Origin: Alistipes senegalensis
GTDB taxonomy: Bacteria; Bacillota; Clostridia; Oscillospirales; Ruminococcaceae
Direction: 5' to 3'
Assembly: GCA_023665275.1 (NCBI GenBank)
Contig: JAMPEF010000003.1
Coordinates: 1-64,000, forward strand
DNA length: 64,000 nt
The notes beneath the pieces are model-generated. The model had not been told where the DNA came from, did no database searches, and worked only from the letters and a program-made list of their open reading frames with translations. Of the stretch, positions 51,202-59,341 are shown one piece after another. The position numbers and the translations under genes are program-made. The number at the start of each line of letters is the position of its first letter. Position 1 is the first letter of the stretch.

Positions 51202-53100
51202 ATGAAAACTCTTAAAGAACTGAGAACCGTCAGAAAGATGATGGAGGGAGAGCTTGCACTCAGACTGCACAAAAATTCCGACTCAAAATATGAAAAGCAC
51301 GTTCTTGTCTGTGGCGGTACAGGCTGTACTTCTTCCGGCTCACCTAAGGTTATTGAAAAACTTGAACAGGAATTTGAAGCTAAGGGGCTTACTGATAAAA
51401 TTCAGATTGTAAAAACCGGTTGTTTCGGACTTTGTGAATTAGGTCCTATTATGATTGTATATCCGGAAGGTACTTTCTACTCACGTGTTGACATAGACGA
51501 AATCCCACGTATTGTTGATGAACATCTTATAGGCGGAAAGCCTGTCAAGGAATTTCTTTACAGTGAAACTGTTGACGGTGATAATATAAAGTCCCTTGAT
51601 GAAACATCATTCTACAGCAAGCAAAAGCGTATTGCTTTAAGAAACTGTGGTGTTATCAATCCGGAAGACATCAACGAATACATAGGCAGAGACGGTTATA
51701 AGGCTCTTGGTGAAGTCCTCACGGAAATGACACCTGAAGAAGTTATACAGACTATTCTTGATAGTGGTCTCCGTGGTCGTGGCGGAGCAGGTTTCCCTAC
51801 AGGTATGAAGTGGAGACTTGCAAGAACTATAGTTCCGGATGCTGATATAAAATACGTCTGCTGTAATGCCGATGAAGGTGACCCCGGTGCATTCATGGAC
51901 AGGTCTGTGCTTGAGGGCGACCCGCACGTTCTTATTGAGGCTATGACTATTGCCGGCTATGCTATCGGTGCAAGTCAGGGCTATGTATACGTCCGTGCAG
52001 AATACCCGATAGCTGTTGAAAGGCTTACTATTGCAATAAATCAGGCTCGTGAGGCTGGTATGCTCGGTAAGGATATTTTCGGCACTGGATTTGATTTTGA
52101 TATAGATTTACGACTGGGTGCAGGTGCATTTGTCTGTGGTGAGGAAACAGCTCTTATGACATCCATTGAGGGCAATCGTGGCGAACCACGTCCACGACCG
52201 CCGTTCCCTGCTGAAAAAGGTCTTTATCAGAAACCTTCCGTACTTAATAACGTTGAGACATATGCAAATATTCCGCAGATTATTCTTAACGGTGCAAAAT
52301 GGTTCGCCTCAATGGGTACTGAAAAGTCCAAAGGTACTAAAGTTTTCGCACTCGGCGGAAAAATTCATAATACCGGACTTGTTGAAGTTCCTATGGGTAC
52401 AACACTCCGTGAAGTAATTGAAGAAATCGGCGGAGGTATTCCAAACGGCAAGAAGTTCAAGGCTGCACAGACCGGTGGTCCTTCCGGTGGCTGTATTCCG
52501 GTTGAACATTTTGACATTCCGATTGATTTTGATAATCTTATAGGCATAGGCTCTATGATGGGTTCAGGCGGACTTATCGTCATGGATGAAGATAACTGTA
52601 TGGTAGATATTGCTAAATTCTTCCTTGAATTTACCGTTGACGAATCATGCGGAAAGTGTACGCCGTGCCGTATCGGTACTAAGAGAATGTATGAAATTCT
52701 TGAAAAAATCACCAAGGGCAACGGCACTTTGGAAGACCTCGACAAACTGGAGGAACTCTGCTATCATATCAAGTCAAATTCTCTTTGTGGTCTCGGTCAG
52801 ACAGCACCTAACCCCGTACTTTCGACGCTCCGTTATTTCAGGGACGAATACATTGCACACGTCGTTGAAAAGAGATGTCCAGCCGGTGTATGTAAAGACC
52901 TGCTCCATTTTGAAGTTATCAAGGATAAGTGCTTTGGTTGCGGACTTTGTGCCCGTCACTGTCCGGCAGATGCTATTACTCAGACGGATTATATCGCCCC
53001 TGGTAAGAAAAAAGCCGCTTACCATATCGATAAGGAAAAGTGCATAAAGTGCGGTGCTTGTATCGGTACTTGCAAATTCAAGGCTATCATTAACAAATAA
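51202..53100 (+). CDS. hydB: [FeFe] hydrogenase subunit, NuoF-like (NAD/FMN)
   Basis: A 632-residue subunit. N-terminal thioredoxin-like [2Fe-2S] domain (CGGTGCTSSG, CFGLCELGP, about 35-110); NAD and FMN-binding core (GLRGRGGAGFPTG, CNADEGDPGAFMDR, GAGAYVCGEET-like); SLBB domain; [4Fe-4S] site CGKCTPCRIGTKRM; and a C-terminal two-cluster ferredoxin domain (CFGCGLCARHCP, CIKCGACIGTCK). It is the NADH-reactive and bifurcating subunit. Sixteen bases after hydC. Confidence 0.95.
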   Translation: MKTLKELRTVRKMMEGELALRLHKNSDSKYEKHVLVCGGTGCTSSGSPKVIEKLEQEFEAKGLTDKIQIVKTGCFGLCELGPIMIVYPEGTFYSRVDIDEIPRIVDEHLIGGKPVKEFLYSETVDGDNIKSLDETSFYSKQKRIALRNCGVINPEDINEYIGRDGYKALGEVLTEMTPEEVIQTILDSGLRGRGGAGFPTGMKWRLARTIVPDADIKYVCCNADEGDPGAFMDRSVLEGDPHVLIEAMTIAGYAIGASQGYVYVRAEYPIAVERLTIAINQAREAGMLGKDIFGTGFDFDIDLRLGAGAFVCGEETALMTSIEGNRGEPRPRPPFPAEKGLYQKPSVLNNVETYANIPQIILNGAKWFASMGTEKSKGTKVFALGGKIHNTGLVEVPMGTTLREVIEEIGGGIPNGKKFKAAQTGGPSGGCIPVEHFDIPIDFDNLIGIGSMMGSGGLIVMDEDNCMVDIAKFFLEFTVDESCGKCTPCRIGTKRMYEILEKITKGNGTLEDLDKLEELCYHIKSNSLCGLGQTAPNPVLSTLRYFRDEYIAHVVEKRCPAGVCKDLLHFEVIKDKCFGCGLCARHCPADAITQTDYIAPGKKKAAYHIDKEKCIKCGACIGTCKFKAIINK

Positions 53101-53115
53101 GCGGAGGAATTATCA

Positions 53116-54858
53116 ATGGAAAATATTACAGTTAAAATCAATGGTGCTGAAATTTCCGTACCTAAGGGAACTACTGTTCTTGAAGCCGCACATATGGCTG
53201 GTATTGAAATTCCGACACTTTGTTATATGAAAGAAATAAATGAAATCGGTGCTTGCCGTATATGCGTTACGGAGGTAAACGAGGGAAGAGGTTTCAGACT
53301 TGTTGCGGCTTGTGTTTATCCGTGTTCCAATAATATGGAAATCCTGACTAATTCTAAAAAAGTCATGGAGTCAAGAAAAAAGACTCTTGAACTTATGCTC
53401 TCAACACATGACAAGAAATGTCTTTCATGCGTGAGAAGCGGTAATTGTGAATTGCAGAAACTCTGTCGTGATTACGGCATTGAAGATACGGAAGTTTATG
53501 CCGGTGCAAGAAATGAATACACTGTTGACAATTCCGCATCACATATGTACCGTGATAATAATAAATGTATCCTCTGTCGTCGTTGTGTGGCAGTCTGTTC
53601 AAACGTTCAGGGAATCGGTGTAATCGGTGCTAATGAAAGAGGTTTCAAGACCTATATCGGTTCAGCATTTGATATGGGTCTTGGTGAGACAAGCTGTGTA
53701 TCGTGTGGACAGTGTATCGCTGTATGTCCTATAGGTGCGATTTCCGAAAAGGATTATACAAAACAGGTTCTTGCTGAAATTGCAGACCCTGAAAAGACTG
53801 TCATCGTCCAGACAGCACCGGCTGTACGTGCGGCACTCGGTGAGTGTTTCGGTCTTCCTGTAGGAACTAATGTTGAAGGAAAAATGATTTCTGCACTCCG
53901 CAAGCTCGGTTTTGATAAGGTATTTGATACCAATTTTTCCGCTGACCTTACTATTATGGAAGAATCACATGAATTTCTTGACCGCCTCCAGAATGGTGGT
54001 GTACTCCCTATGATTACATCATGTTCACCGGGCTGGGTAAAATATTGTGAACACTACTTCCCCGAAATGACCGAAAACCTTTCTACTTGCAAGTCACCAC
54101 AACAGATGTTCGGTGCAGTAGCAAAGACTTACTATGCCGAAAAAATGGGCATTGACCCTAAAAATATGGTTGTCGTTTCAATTATGCCGTGTACTGCAAA
54201 GAAATTTGAGACGGGCAGAGATGACCAAAATGCAAGCGGTTATCCGGACGTTGACTATGCACTTACTACCCGTGAACTCGGCAGAATGATTGAAAGTGCG
54301 GGAATTAATTTCCATGCACTCGCTGATGATAAATTTGACGAACCACTTGGAATTTATACCGGAGCAGGTGTTATTTTCGGTGCGACGGGTGGTGTTATGG
54401 AGGCTGCTTTAAGAACAGCTGTTCATACGCTTACCGGCGAAAATCCGGTTGATTTCCCTGAATTACGTGGTACGGACGGCATAAAAGAAGCTACCTATAA
54501 CATCGGTGGCAAGGAAATTAAAGTCGCCGTTGCAAGCGGACTGATTAACGCTAAAACCGTTCTTGAAAAGGTAAGAAACGGTGAGGCTGATTATCAGTTC
54601 ATTGAAATTATGGGCTGTCCTGGTGGTTGCGTAAACGGTGGCGGTCAGCCACAACAACCGGCAAGCGTAAGAAACTTTACTGACTTGCGTGCTGAACGTG
54701 CTAAAGTTCTTTATGACATTGACGCAAATAAACCTGTGAGACATTCGCATGAAAACCCTGCTATCAAGGCTGTTTATGCTGAATATTTCGGTGAAGCCGG
54801 AAGTCATAAGGCACATGAAATACTTCATACAAAATACGTAAAGAGAACTATAAACTAA
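53116..54858 (+). CDS. hydA: [FeFe] hydrogenase catalytic subunit
   Basis: A 580-residue hydrogenase. N-terminal [2Fe-2S] domain (CYMKEINEIGACRIC), His-Cys cluster region (HDKKCLSCVRSGNCELQKLC), two [4Fe-4S] motifs (CILCRRCVAVC, CVSCGQCIAVCP), then the H-cluster domain with all three signatures: TSCSPGW, MPCTAKKFE and ExMGCPGGCVNGGGQP. A full-length M3-type catalytic subunit of a bifurcating enzyme. Maturases HydEFG are not in the window. Confidence 0.97.
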   Translation: MENITVKINGAEISVPKGTTVLEAAHMAGIEIPTLCYMKEINEIGACRICVTEVNEGRGFRLVAACVYPCSNNMEILTNSKKVMESRKKTLELMLSTHDKKCLSCVRSGNCELQKLCRDYGIEDTEVYAGARNEYTVDNSASHMYRDNNKCILCRRCVAVCSNVQGIGVIGANERGFKTYIGSAFDMGLGETSCVSCGQCIAVCPIGAISEKDYTKQVLAEIADPEKTVIVQTAPAVRAALGECFGLPVGTNVEGKMISALRKLGFDKVFDTNFSADLTIMEESHEFLDRLQNGGVLPMITSCSPGWVKYCEHYFPEMTENLSTCKSPQQMFGAVAKTYYAEKMGIDPKNMVVVSIMPCTAKKFETGRDDQNASGYPDVDYALTTRELGRMIESAGINFHALADDKFDEPLGIYTGAGVIFGATGGVMEAALRTAVHTLTGENPVDFPELRGTDGIKEATYNIGGKEIKVAVASGLINAKTVLEKVRNGEADYQFIEIMGCPGGCVNGGGQPQQPASVRNFTDLRAERAKVLYDIDANKPVRHSHENPAIKAVYAEYFGEAGSHKAHEILHTKYVKRTIN

Positions 54859-54867
54859 TAAATATAT

Positions 54868-54901
54868 AAAAACGGTCATATCAGATATGACCGTTTTTTT
54901 G
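54868..54901 (+). terminator. Terminator of the hydrogenase operon
   Basis: AAAACGGTCATAT / ATATGACCGTTTT with CAG loop and T run; can also serve the convergent gene. Confidence 0.9.
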
Positions 54902-55435
54902 TTATATTTCGTCCATTTTTCCGGAGGACGTTTTATATCTTTCAATAATAGTCTGCTGATAAGGATTATTGTCAATATGTTCATTATGTTCATTCAGAGC
55001 GCTTTTATTTTTCTGTTCTTCAAAAAATTCATTGAAATATGGGAAACCCTCTTGTTGTTCAAGCCATCTGTACTTTTTATGGACAAGTGTAAGCAGAATT
55101 GACGAAACAAGCGATATTCCAAGAAAAAGTGAAAATGTATCATGAAAACCGCTGGCAAGTTCGGCAATAAATGCGATTATTACTGGAAGCCATGTAAATT
55201 TTGGTTCTTTTTTGTAAACGCTGACAAGTCCGGACACAAAAACAGCAAGTGTGAGAAGAAAATTACGGATTAAATCCAGTATATTCCCTAAAATAAGACT
55301 TTCCAGAACAGCATATATGAAAATCGCACAGGCATACGGAATACACGACAAGGCATATGCCCAGAAAATAAAAGAATAAATTCTTTCGCATTTTTTAAGT
55401 GCGAAATGATTTTCAGTAAAATTTTTTCTTTTCAT
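54902..55435 (-). CDS. Membrane protein of unknown function (177 aa)
   Basis: Four predicted transmembrane helices (about residues 20-45, 53-75, 82-100 and 105-120) and a hydrophilic C-terminal tail rich in Asn, Gln and Glu (about 125-177). Not recognised. Convergent to the hydrogenase operon with a shared terminator. GAGGTGAAC precedes the start. Confidence 0.65.
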   Translation of the reverse strand: MKRKNFTENHFALKKCERIYSFIFWAYALSCIPYACAIFIYAVLESLILGNILDLIRNFLLTLAVFVSGLVSVYKKEPKFTWLPVIIAFIAELASGFHDTFSLFLGISLVSSILLTLVHKKYRWLEQQEGFPYFNEFFEEQKNKSALNEHNEHIDNNPYQQTIIERYKTSSGKMDEI

Positions 55436-55496
55436 TGTTCACCTCAGTAAGAATTTTTTTAAAAAAGCAGTCACTTTTTTTATTCGTCTGAATATA

Positions 55497-55991
55497 CTAT
55501 CTGAGAGGGGGAACGTCAGCGATATTCATTACAACGCCGTAAAGTGATATATCGATAGTTCCGAAAGATGCCGGACGCCCGTCACGTGGAGCTGATGCAC
55601 TGCCAGGGTTCATTATGTAAAAATCTTTTTCCTGATGCATAAATCTTGAATGGGTATGACCAAAAAGAACGATATTACAACCTTTTTCCTTAGCGGTTGC
55701 TTTCAGCGGTTCAAGAGAGTTTTTAACGAAATATCTATGACCGTGTGTCGCAAAAATTTTGCAGTAAGCCGCTGGAAGTATGAAATCATCATGGCTGAGA
55801 CTGTTATAATCGCAGTTGCCGGCAACGTGAATAATCTTGCGTTCATAGACCGGATTTTCCATAATAAAGCGGTCGAGTTCCCGCTCACCGTCACCGAGAT
55901 GTATAAACCAGTCAGCATCGGCATTGCGCAGTAAAATATTTTCGAGATTTGAAAAATTCCCGTGAGTATCAGAAATAACTATTATCCGCAT
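55497..55991 (-). CDS. yfcE: YfcE/MJ0936-type metallophosphodiesterase
   Basis: A 164-residue phosphodiesterase with the dinuclear-metal motifs: VISDTHGNF, HLGDGERE, AGNCDY, THGHRY and FGHTHSRF. Start ATG 55991 (MRIIVISDTHG) follows AAGGGGG; an earlier in-frame start is not needed. Physiological substrate unknown. Confidence 0.93.
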   Translation of the reverse strand: MRIIVISDTHGNFSNLENILLRNADADWFIHLGDGERELDRFIMENPVYERKIIHVAGNCDYNSLSHDDFILPAAYCKIFATHGHRYFVKNSLEPLKATAKEKGCNIVLFGHTHSRFMHQEKDFYIMNPGSASAPRDGRPASFGTIDISLYGVVMNIADVPPLR

Positions 55992-56080
55992 AAAAAAATC
56001 CCCCTTAAAGTAGTGTTGTCTTAAGTATAACATAAAAAATCAGGAATTGCAAGCAAAAAAATGAATTTTTGGAGGTAATT

Positions 56081-56329
56081 ATGAATAGTAATAATATTGA
56101 CCCTAAAAAAGTAAACGGGCTTCTTGATGCTGTCAGCAAAAAAATAGGCGTTCCTGCTGAAAAGCTCAGGAAGGAGCTGGAAGCCGGAAAGTTTGACAGC
56201 GCTCTTTCCGCCATGAACAAGAACGATGCCGCAAAATTTCAGCAGGCAATGAATAATCCGAAACTTATTGAGAAGATGATGAGTACTCCGCAGGCACAGG
56301 CTATCTATAAGAAACTTTCAGGGGAATAA
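56081..56329 (+). CDS. Small conserved hypothetical protein (82 aa)
   Basis: Helical, Lys/Asn-rich protein (DPKKVNGLLDAVSKKIGVPAEKLR at start, MMSTPQAQAIYKKLSGE at end). ATG 56081 follows GGAGG by seven bases. It begins a row of four small genes that ends in a bofA-like gene, all on one strand with short gaps. The family is common in Ruminococcus-like genomes as far as I recall; function unknown. Confidence 0.7.
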   Translation: MNSNNIDPKKVNGLLDAVSKKIGVPAEKLRKELEAGKFDSALSAMNKNDAAKFQQAMNNPKLIEKMMSTPQAQAIYKKLSGE

Positions 56330-56341
56330 GGGGCGTTTTTG

Positions 56342-56749
56342 GTGGAAGATACAATGGAAAAAATAAGTAGGATTCTTTCAGATGAAGAGAGCGTCCGGCA
56401 GCTTACGGAACTTGCACAGATACTTATGAATGAAAATAACAGTAATAATAATGATAATAATAACTGTAATTGTAATAACAACAACAATAACAATAATAAT
56501 AATAATAATAATAGCTGTAACAGTAACAGTGAAAATATTAATGTTCCGGATATATCTAAAATAATGCAGATTACGGAGATTATGGGAAATATTTCACAGA
56601 ATGACAGAAATACAGAACTGCTTATGGCACTGAAACCACATCTTAAGGAGGAACGACAGATTAAAGTTGAAAAGGCAGTAAAAATGCTTAAGATGATGAC
56701 AGTCTGGAGTGCTGCAAGGGAAAGCGGTTTGTTAAATGATATTATCTGA
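56342..56749 (+). CDS. Asparagine-rich hypothetical protein (135 aa)
   Basis: Helical N-terminus (MEKISRILSDEESVRQLTELAQIL), a central Asn-rich tract with a few Cys, Ser and Asp (about residues 32-66), and a helical C-terminal region (KPHLKEERQIKVEKAVKMLK). GTG 56342 is preferred, with AAGGGGC seven bases upstream. The tract is encoded by an AAT/AAC microsatellite, so its length probably varies between strains. Member of the small gene row before the bofA-like gene. Confidence 0.7.
   Translation: MEDTMEKISRILSDEESVRQLTELAQILMNENNSNNNDNNNCNCNNNNNNNNNNNNNSCNSNSENINVPDISKIMQITEIMGNISQNDRNTELLMALKPHLKEERQIKVEKAVKMLKMMTVWSAARESGLLNDII
56434..56527 (+). repeat. AAT/AAC trinucleotide microsatellite
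   Basis: In-frame Asn codons repeated about 25 times with a few interruptions inside the preceding gene. Confidence 0.85.
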
Positions 56750-56766
56750 AAGAAGGGGCGCATTGT

Positions 56767-56970
56767 ATGGCAGGATTCAGTTATAAAAGGCATTTCGGGA
56801 AAAATGCAGACATTCCGCCGGCTGAAATCAGCGGCAGTGCGCCCGGTTCTTTGCTTACGGAAATAAGTCAGGAAAGCGATAAACTACTTGTTCTTGCCCT
56901 GATGATTCTTCTTGCAAAGGACGGAGCAGATATGAAACTTCTGCTTGCCTTAGGATACATATTATTGTAA
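56767..56970 (+). CDS. Small hypothetical protein (67 aa)
   Basis: N-terminal polar half (MAGFSYKRHFGKNADIPPAEI) and a hydrophobic C-terminal half (about residues 40-67; LLVLALMILLAKDGAD) that could insert into the membrane. AAGGGG precedes the ATG. No family recognised; third of the small genes. Confidence 0.6.
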   Translation: MAGFSYKRHFGKNADIPPAEISGSAPGSLLTEISQESDKLLVLALMILLAKDGADMKLLLALGYILL

Positions 56971-57009
56971 ATTAATAATTAAGAATTATAAATAAAGTGA
57001 GGAATAAAC

Positions 57010-57252
57010 ATGGATTCAGATACTATTTTTATAATTATATGTTGTTCAGTTATAATGATTATGATACTATATTATATGAAACGTGAACGGAAGATACTTT
57101 CAATGCTTTTCGGGGCATTGACAGGCATGGCGGCTTTATTTATCCTGAATAAATTCAATGCGGACATACCATTGAATATTTTCAATCTGAGTGGCAGCGC
57201 AATACTGGGAGCACCTTTTGTTGCCGGTCTTGTTCTGCTGAAATATATATGA
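57010..57252 (+). CDS. bofA: BofA-like membrane protein (pro-sigma-K processing inhibitor family)
   Basis: An 80-residue protein with two or three hydrophobic helices. The end (DIPLNIFNLSGSAILGAPFVAGLVLLKYI) matches the BofA family pattern of an asparagine-rich turn followed by a Gly/Pro helix. In Bacillus BofA restrains the SpoIVFB protease that activates sigma-K. Ribosome site GTGAGGA. The call is by motif only. Confidence 0.7.
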   Translation: MDSDTIFIIICCSVIMIMILYYMKRERKILSMLFGALTGMAALFILNKFNADIPLNIFNLSGSAILGAPFVAGLVLLKYI

Positions 57253-57280
57253 AAAAATTACAGATTTATTAAAAAAATAC

Positions 57281-57309
57281 TTGAAATTCTGTAAAAGATA
57301 TGTTAAAAT
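57281..57309 (+). promoter_or_regulatory. Promoter of the nucleoside phosphorylase gene
   Basis: TTGAAA at 57281-57286, 17 bases, TAAAAT at 57304-57309. Confidence 0.7.
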
Positions 57310-57328
57310 ATATTCAGGAGGTGAGTTC

Positions 57329-58570
57329 ATGAACATAATTGACATTATAAATAAAACCAAAAATAAAAAAGAACTTTCAGAAAAAGAAATCCGCTGGCTG
57401 ATAGAAAATTATACGTCCGGAATGATACCGGATTATCAGATGACGGCATGGCTTATGGCGGTATGTCTTAATGGTCTGACGGAACGTGAAACCCTTTCGC
57501 TTACTCTTGCCATGCGGGACAGCGGTGAAATTCTTGATTTAAGCGCCATAGACGGCGTGACAGTCGACAAGCACAGTACCGGTGGCGTCGGCGATAAAAC
57601 CACCCTGATTATAGCACCAGCGGCGGCGGCTTGCGGAGTATACGTCCCGAAAATGTCCGGCAGAGGTCTCGGGCATACCGGCGGAACTATCGATAAACTT
57701 GAAAGTATTCAGGGCTATCGGACAGAAATTCCATTTGATGAATTTATCAATATAGTAAACCGGACAGGCTTTTCTATAATATCTCAAAGCGGAAACCTAT
57801 GCCCCGCTGACAAGAAAATTTATTCCCTCAGGAATGCAACCGGAACGGTTGACAGCATTCCGCTGATTTGCGCAAGCATTATGTGCAAAAAACTTGCCAT
57901 CAATGCTGACTGTATTCTTCTTGACGTCAAATACGGTACGGGTGCTTTTATGAAAACAAAGGAAGACGCACGGAAACTTGCTGACCTGATGCAGAATATA
58001 GGCGAAAAAGCCGGTAAAAAATGCCGTGCTGTCGTCACTGATATGAATGCTCCGCTGGGAAATAATATCGGCAACGCTCTTGAAATAAAAGAAGTAATTG
58101 AAATTCTTCAGGGAAAATGCAGAAATAATCTCTATAATCTATGCATGGAACTAACAGCGGAAATGTTGAATCTTGCCGGAAAAGGTACGCACGAGGAATG
58201 CAGGAAAATGGCTGAAAATGCCATATCTTCCGGAAAGGCATTTGAAATCTTCCGGAAAACTGTATCTCTTCACGGTGGAATTTTAAATCTTCCGGAGGCG
58301 GAATATAAATATGAAGTCCGTGCAGTACACGATATGAAAATTATCGGAATAGACTGTCAGGAAATCGGCATGGTATCTCTTCTCCTTGGTGCTGGCAGAA
58401 CTTCAAAAGATGAACCGGTAGATTTTACCGCCGGAATAGTCATGAACTGCACCACAGGCGACTGCATTTCTGTTGATGATGCCATAATGACGCTTTATTC
58501 CTCTAAGATAAGCGATTTTTCGGAGGCTTCATACCGTGCCGTAAGAGCGTTGGAATTTTGCAGAATTTAA
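57329..58570 (+). CDS. pdp: Pyrimidine-nucleoside phosphorylase
   Basis: Splits uridine, thymidine or deoxyuridine into base and (deoxy)ribose-1-phosphate. ATG 57329 follows GGAGGTGA; upstream sequence is promoter. 413 residues with the family signature VDKHSTGGVGDKTT (phosphate site) and the MSGRGLGHTGGTIDKLES motif. Slightly shorter than the usual 430-440 residues. Confidence 0.95.
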   Translation: MNIIDIINKTKNKKELSEKEIRWLIENYTSGMIPDYQMTAWLMAVCLNGLTERETLSLTLAMRDSGEILDLSAIDGVTVDKHSTGGVGDKTTLIIAPAAAACGVYVPKMSGRGLGHTGGTIDKLESIQGYRTEIPFDEFINIVNRTGFSIISQSGNLCPADKKIYSLRNATGTVDSIPLICASIMCKKLAINADCILLDVKYGTGAFMKTKEDARKLADLMQNIGEKAGKKCRAVVTDMNAPLGNNIGNALEIKEVIEILQGKCRNNLYNLCMELTAEMLNLAGKGTHEECRKMAENAISSGKAFEIFRKTVSLHGGILNLPEAEYKYEVRAVHDMKIIGIDCQEIGMVSLLLGAGRTSKDEPVDFTAGIVMNCTTGDCISVDDAIMTLYSSKISDFSEASYRAVRALEFCRI

Positions 58571-58580
58571 TAATTTCCTG

Positions 58581-58609
58581 TTGACTTTTCGGGAAATATA
58601 TGCTAAAAT
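58581..58609 (+). promoter_or_regulatory. Promoter of the zinc-ribbon gene
   Basis: TTGACT at 58581-58586, 17 bases, TAAAAT at 58604-58609. Confidence 0.7.
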
Positions 58610-58640
58610 ATAATTATAACATTTTGGGAGGTATTTTTTT

Positions 58641-59228
58641 ATGGGCTTTCTTGACCAGGTAAAAGATTTAGCCGGCAAGGTCGGCAATACCGTTGAAAAA
58701 GGTGCTAAAAGCATTTCCGACGGTTCTAAGAAAATGGCTGAAAAATCAAAGGTGAAAAGTGAAATTTCACAGGTTGAATCTGAAATGAATGCGGCTTACA
58801 TCAGCATTGGAAAAGTTTATTTTGAAAAAGCTGCTGAAAATTCTGACCCCGATTGCATCAATGCAGTTGAAACTATTATTAAAAATTCCACAAGGCTTGA
58901 ACAGCTCCGAAAACAGCTTGATAATCTGGAAGACAAGATAAGCTGTCAGAAATGCGGTGCAAGTCTCTCTAAAGAACAGAAGTTCTGTGATAAATGCGGC
59001 GCAAAAGTTGAAATTAAAATTGAACCAATTATCATTCCCGCCGAACAGTCAGCACCTAAGGTATGCCCTAAGTGCAATACTCCCGTTGAAGAAGACGGGC
59101 AGAAATTCTGTGAAAAGTGTGGTACAGATTTGTCAGTAACCGTTTCAGAACCTGCTCCGGTGGAAACTGAAAAATCTGCTGAAACTCCGCTTGAATCGGA
59201 AGACCAGTCATGCGGAAATAATTTATAA
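58641..59228 (+). CDS. Double zinc-ribbon protein with helical N-terminus
   Basis: A 195-residue protein: amphipathic N-terminal helix region (about 1-45), a coiled coil (about 45-110), then two CxxC...CxxC zinc ribbons (CQKCGASLSKEQKFCDKCG at about 112-130 and CPKCNTPVEEDGQKFCEKCG at about 151-170). A C-terminal acidic tail closes it. Such proteins are common in Firmicutes; function unknown. Flanked by its own promoter and terminator. Confidence 0.8.
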   Translation: MGFLDQVKDLAGKVGNTVEKGAKSISDGSKKMAEKSKVKSEISQVESEMNAAYISIGKVYFEKAAENSDPDCINAVETIIKNSTRLEQLRKQLDNLEDKISCQKCGASLSKEQKFCDKCGAKVEIKIEPIIIPAEQSAPKVCPKCNTPVEEDGQKFCEKCGTDLSVTVSEPAPVETEKSAETPLESEDQSCGNNL

Positions 59229-59233
59229 AATTG

Positions 59234-59262
59234 ACCGCCGGAATATTTCCGGCGGTTTTTTT
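59234..59262 (+). terminator. Terminator after the zinc-ribbon gene
   Basis: ACCGCCGGAA / TTCCGGCGGT with TAT loop and T run. Confidence 0.9.
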
Positions 59263-59272
59263 ATTTTTTCTA

Positions 59273-59301
59273 TTTACTTTTTTATGATTTTATGGTAAAA
59301 T
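59273..59301 (+). promoter_or_regulatory. Promoter of the acyl-CoA ligase operon
   Basis: TTTACT at 59273-59278, 17 bases, TAAAAT at 59296-59301. Confidence 0.55.
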
Positions 59302-59341
59302 AACTTTATCGCTTTTAATTATTAAAGAAAGGATTTTTAAA

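Noticed and set aside
56305-56793. Minus-strand open frame with a long leucine tract
   Set aside because: Antisense reading of the AAT microsatellite; the plus-strand gene has ribosome site and neighbours in order.
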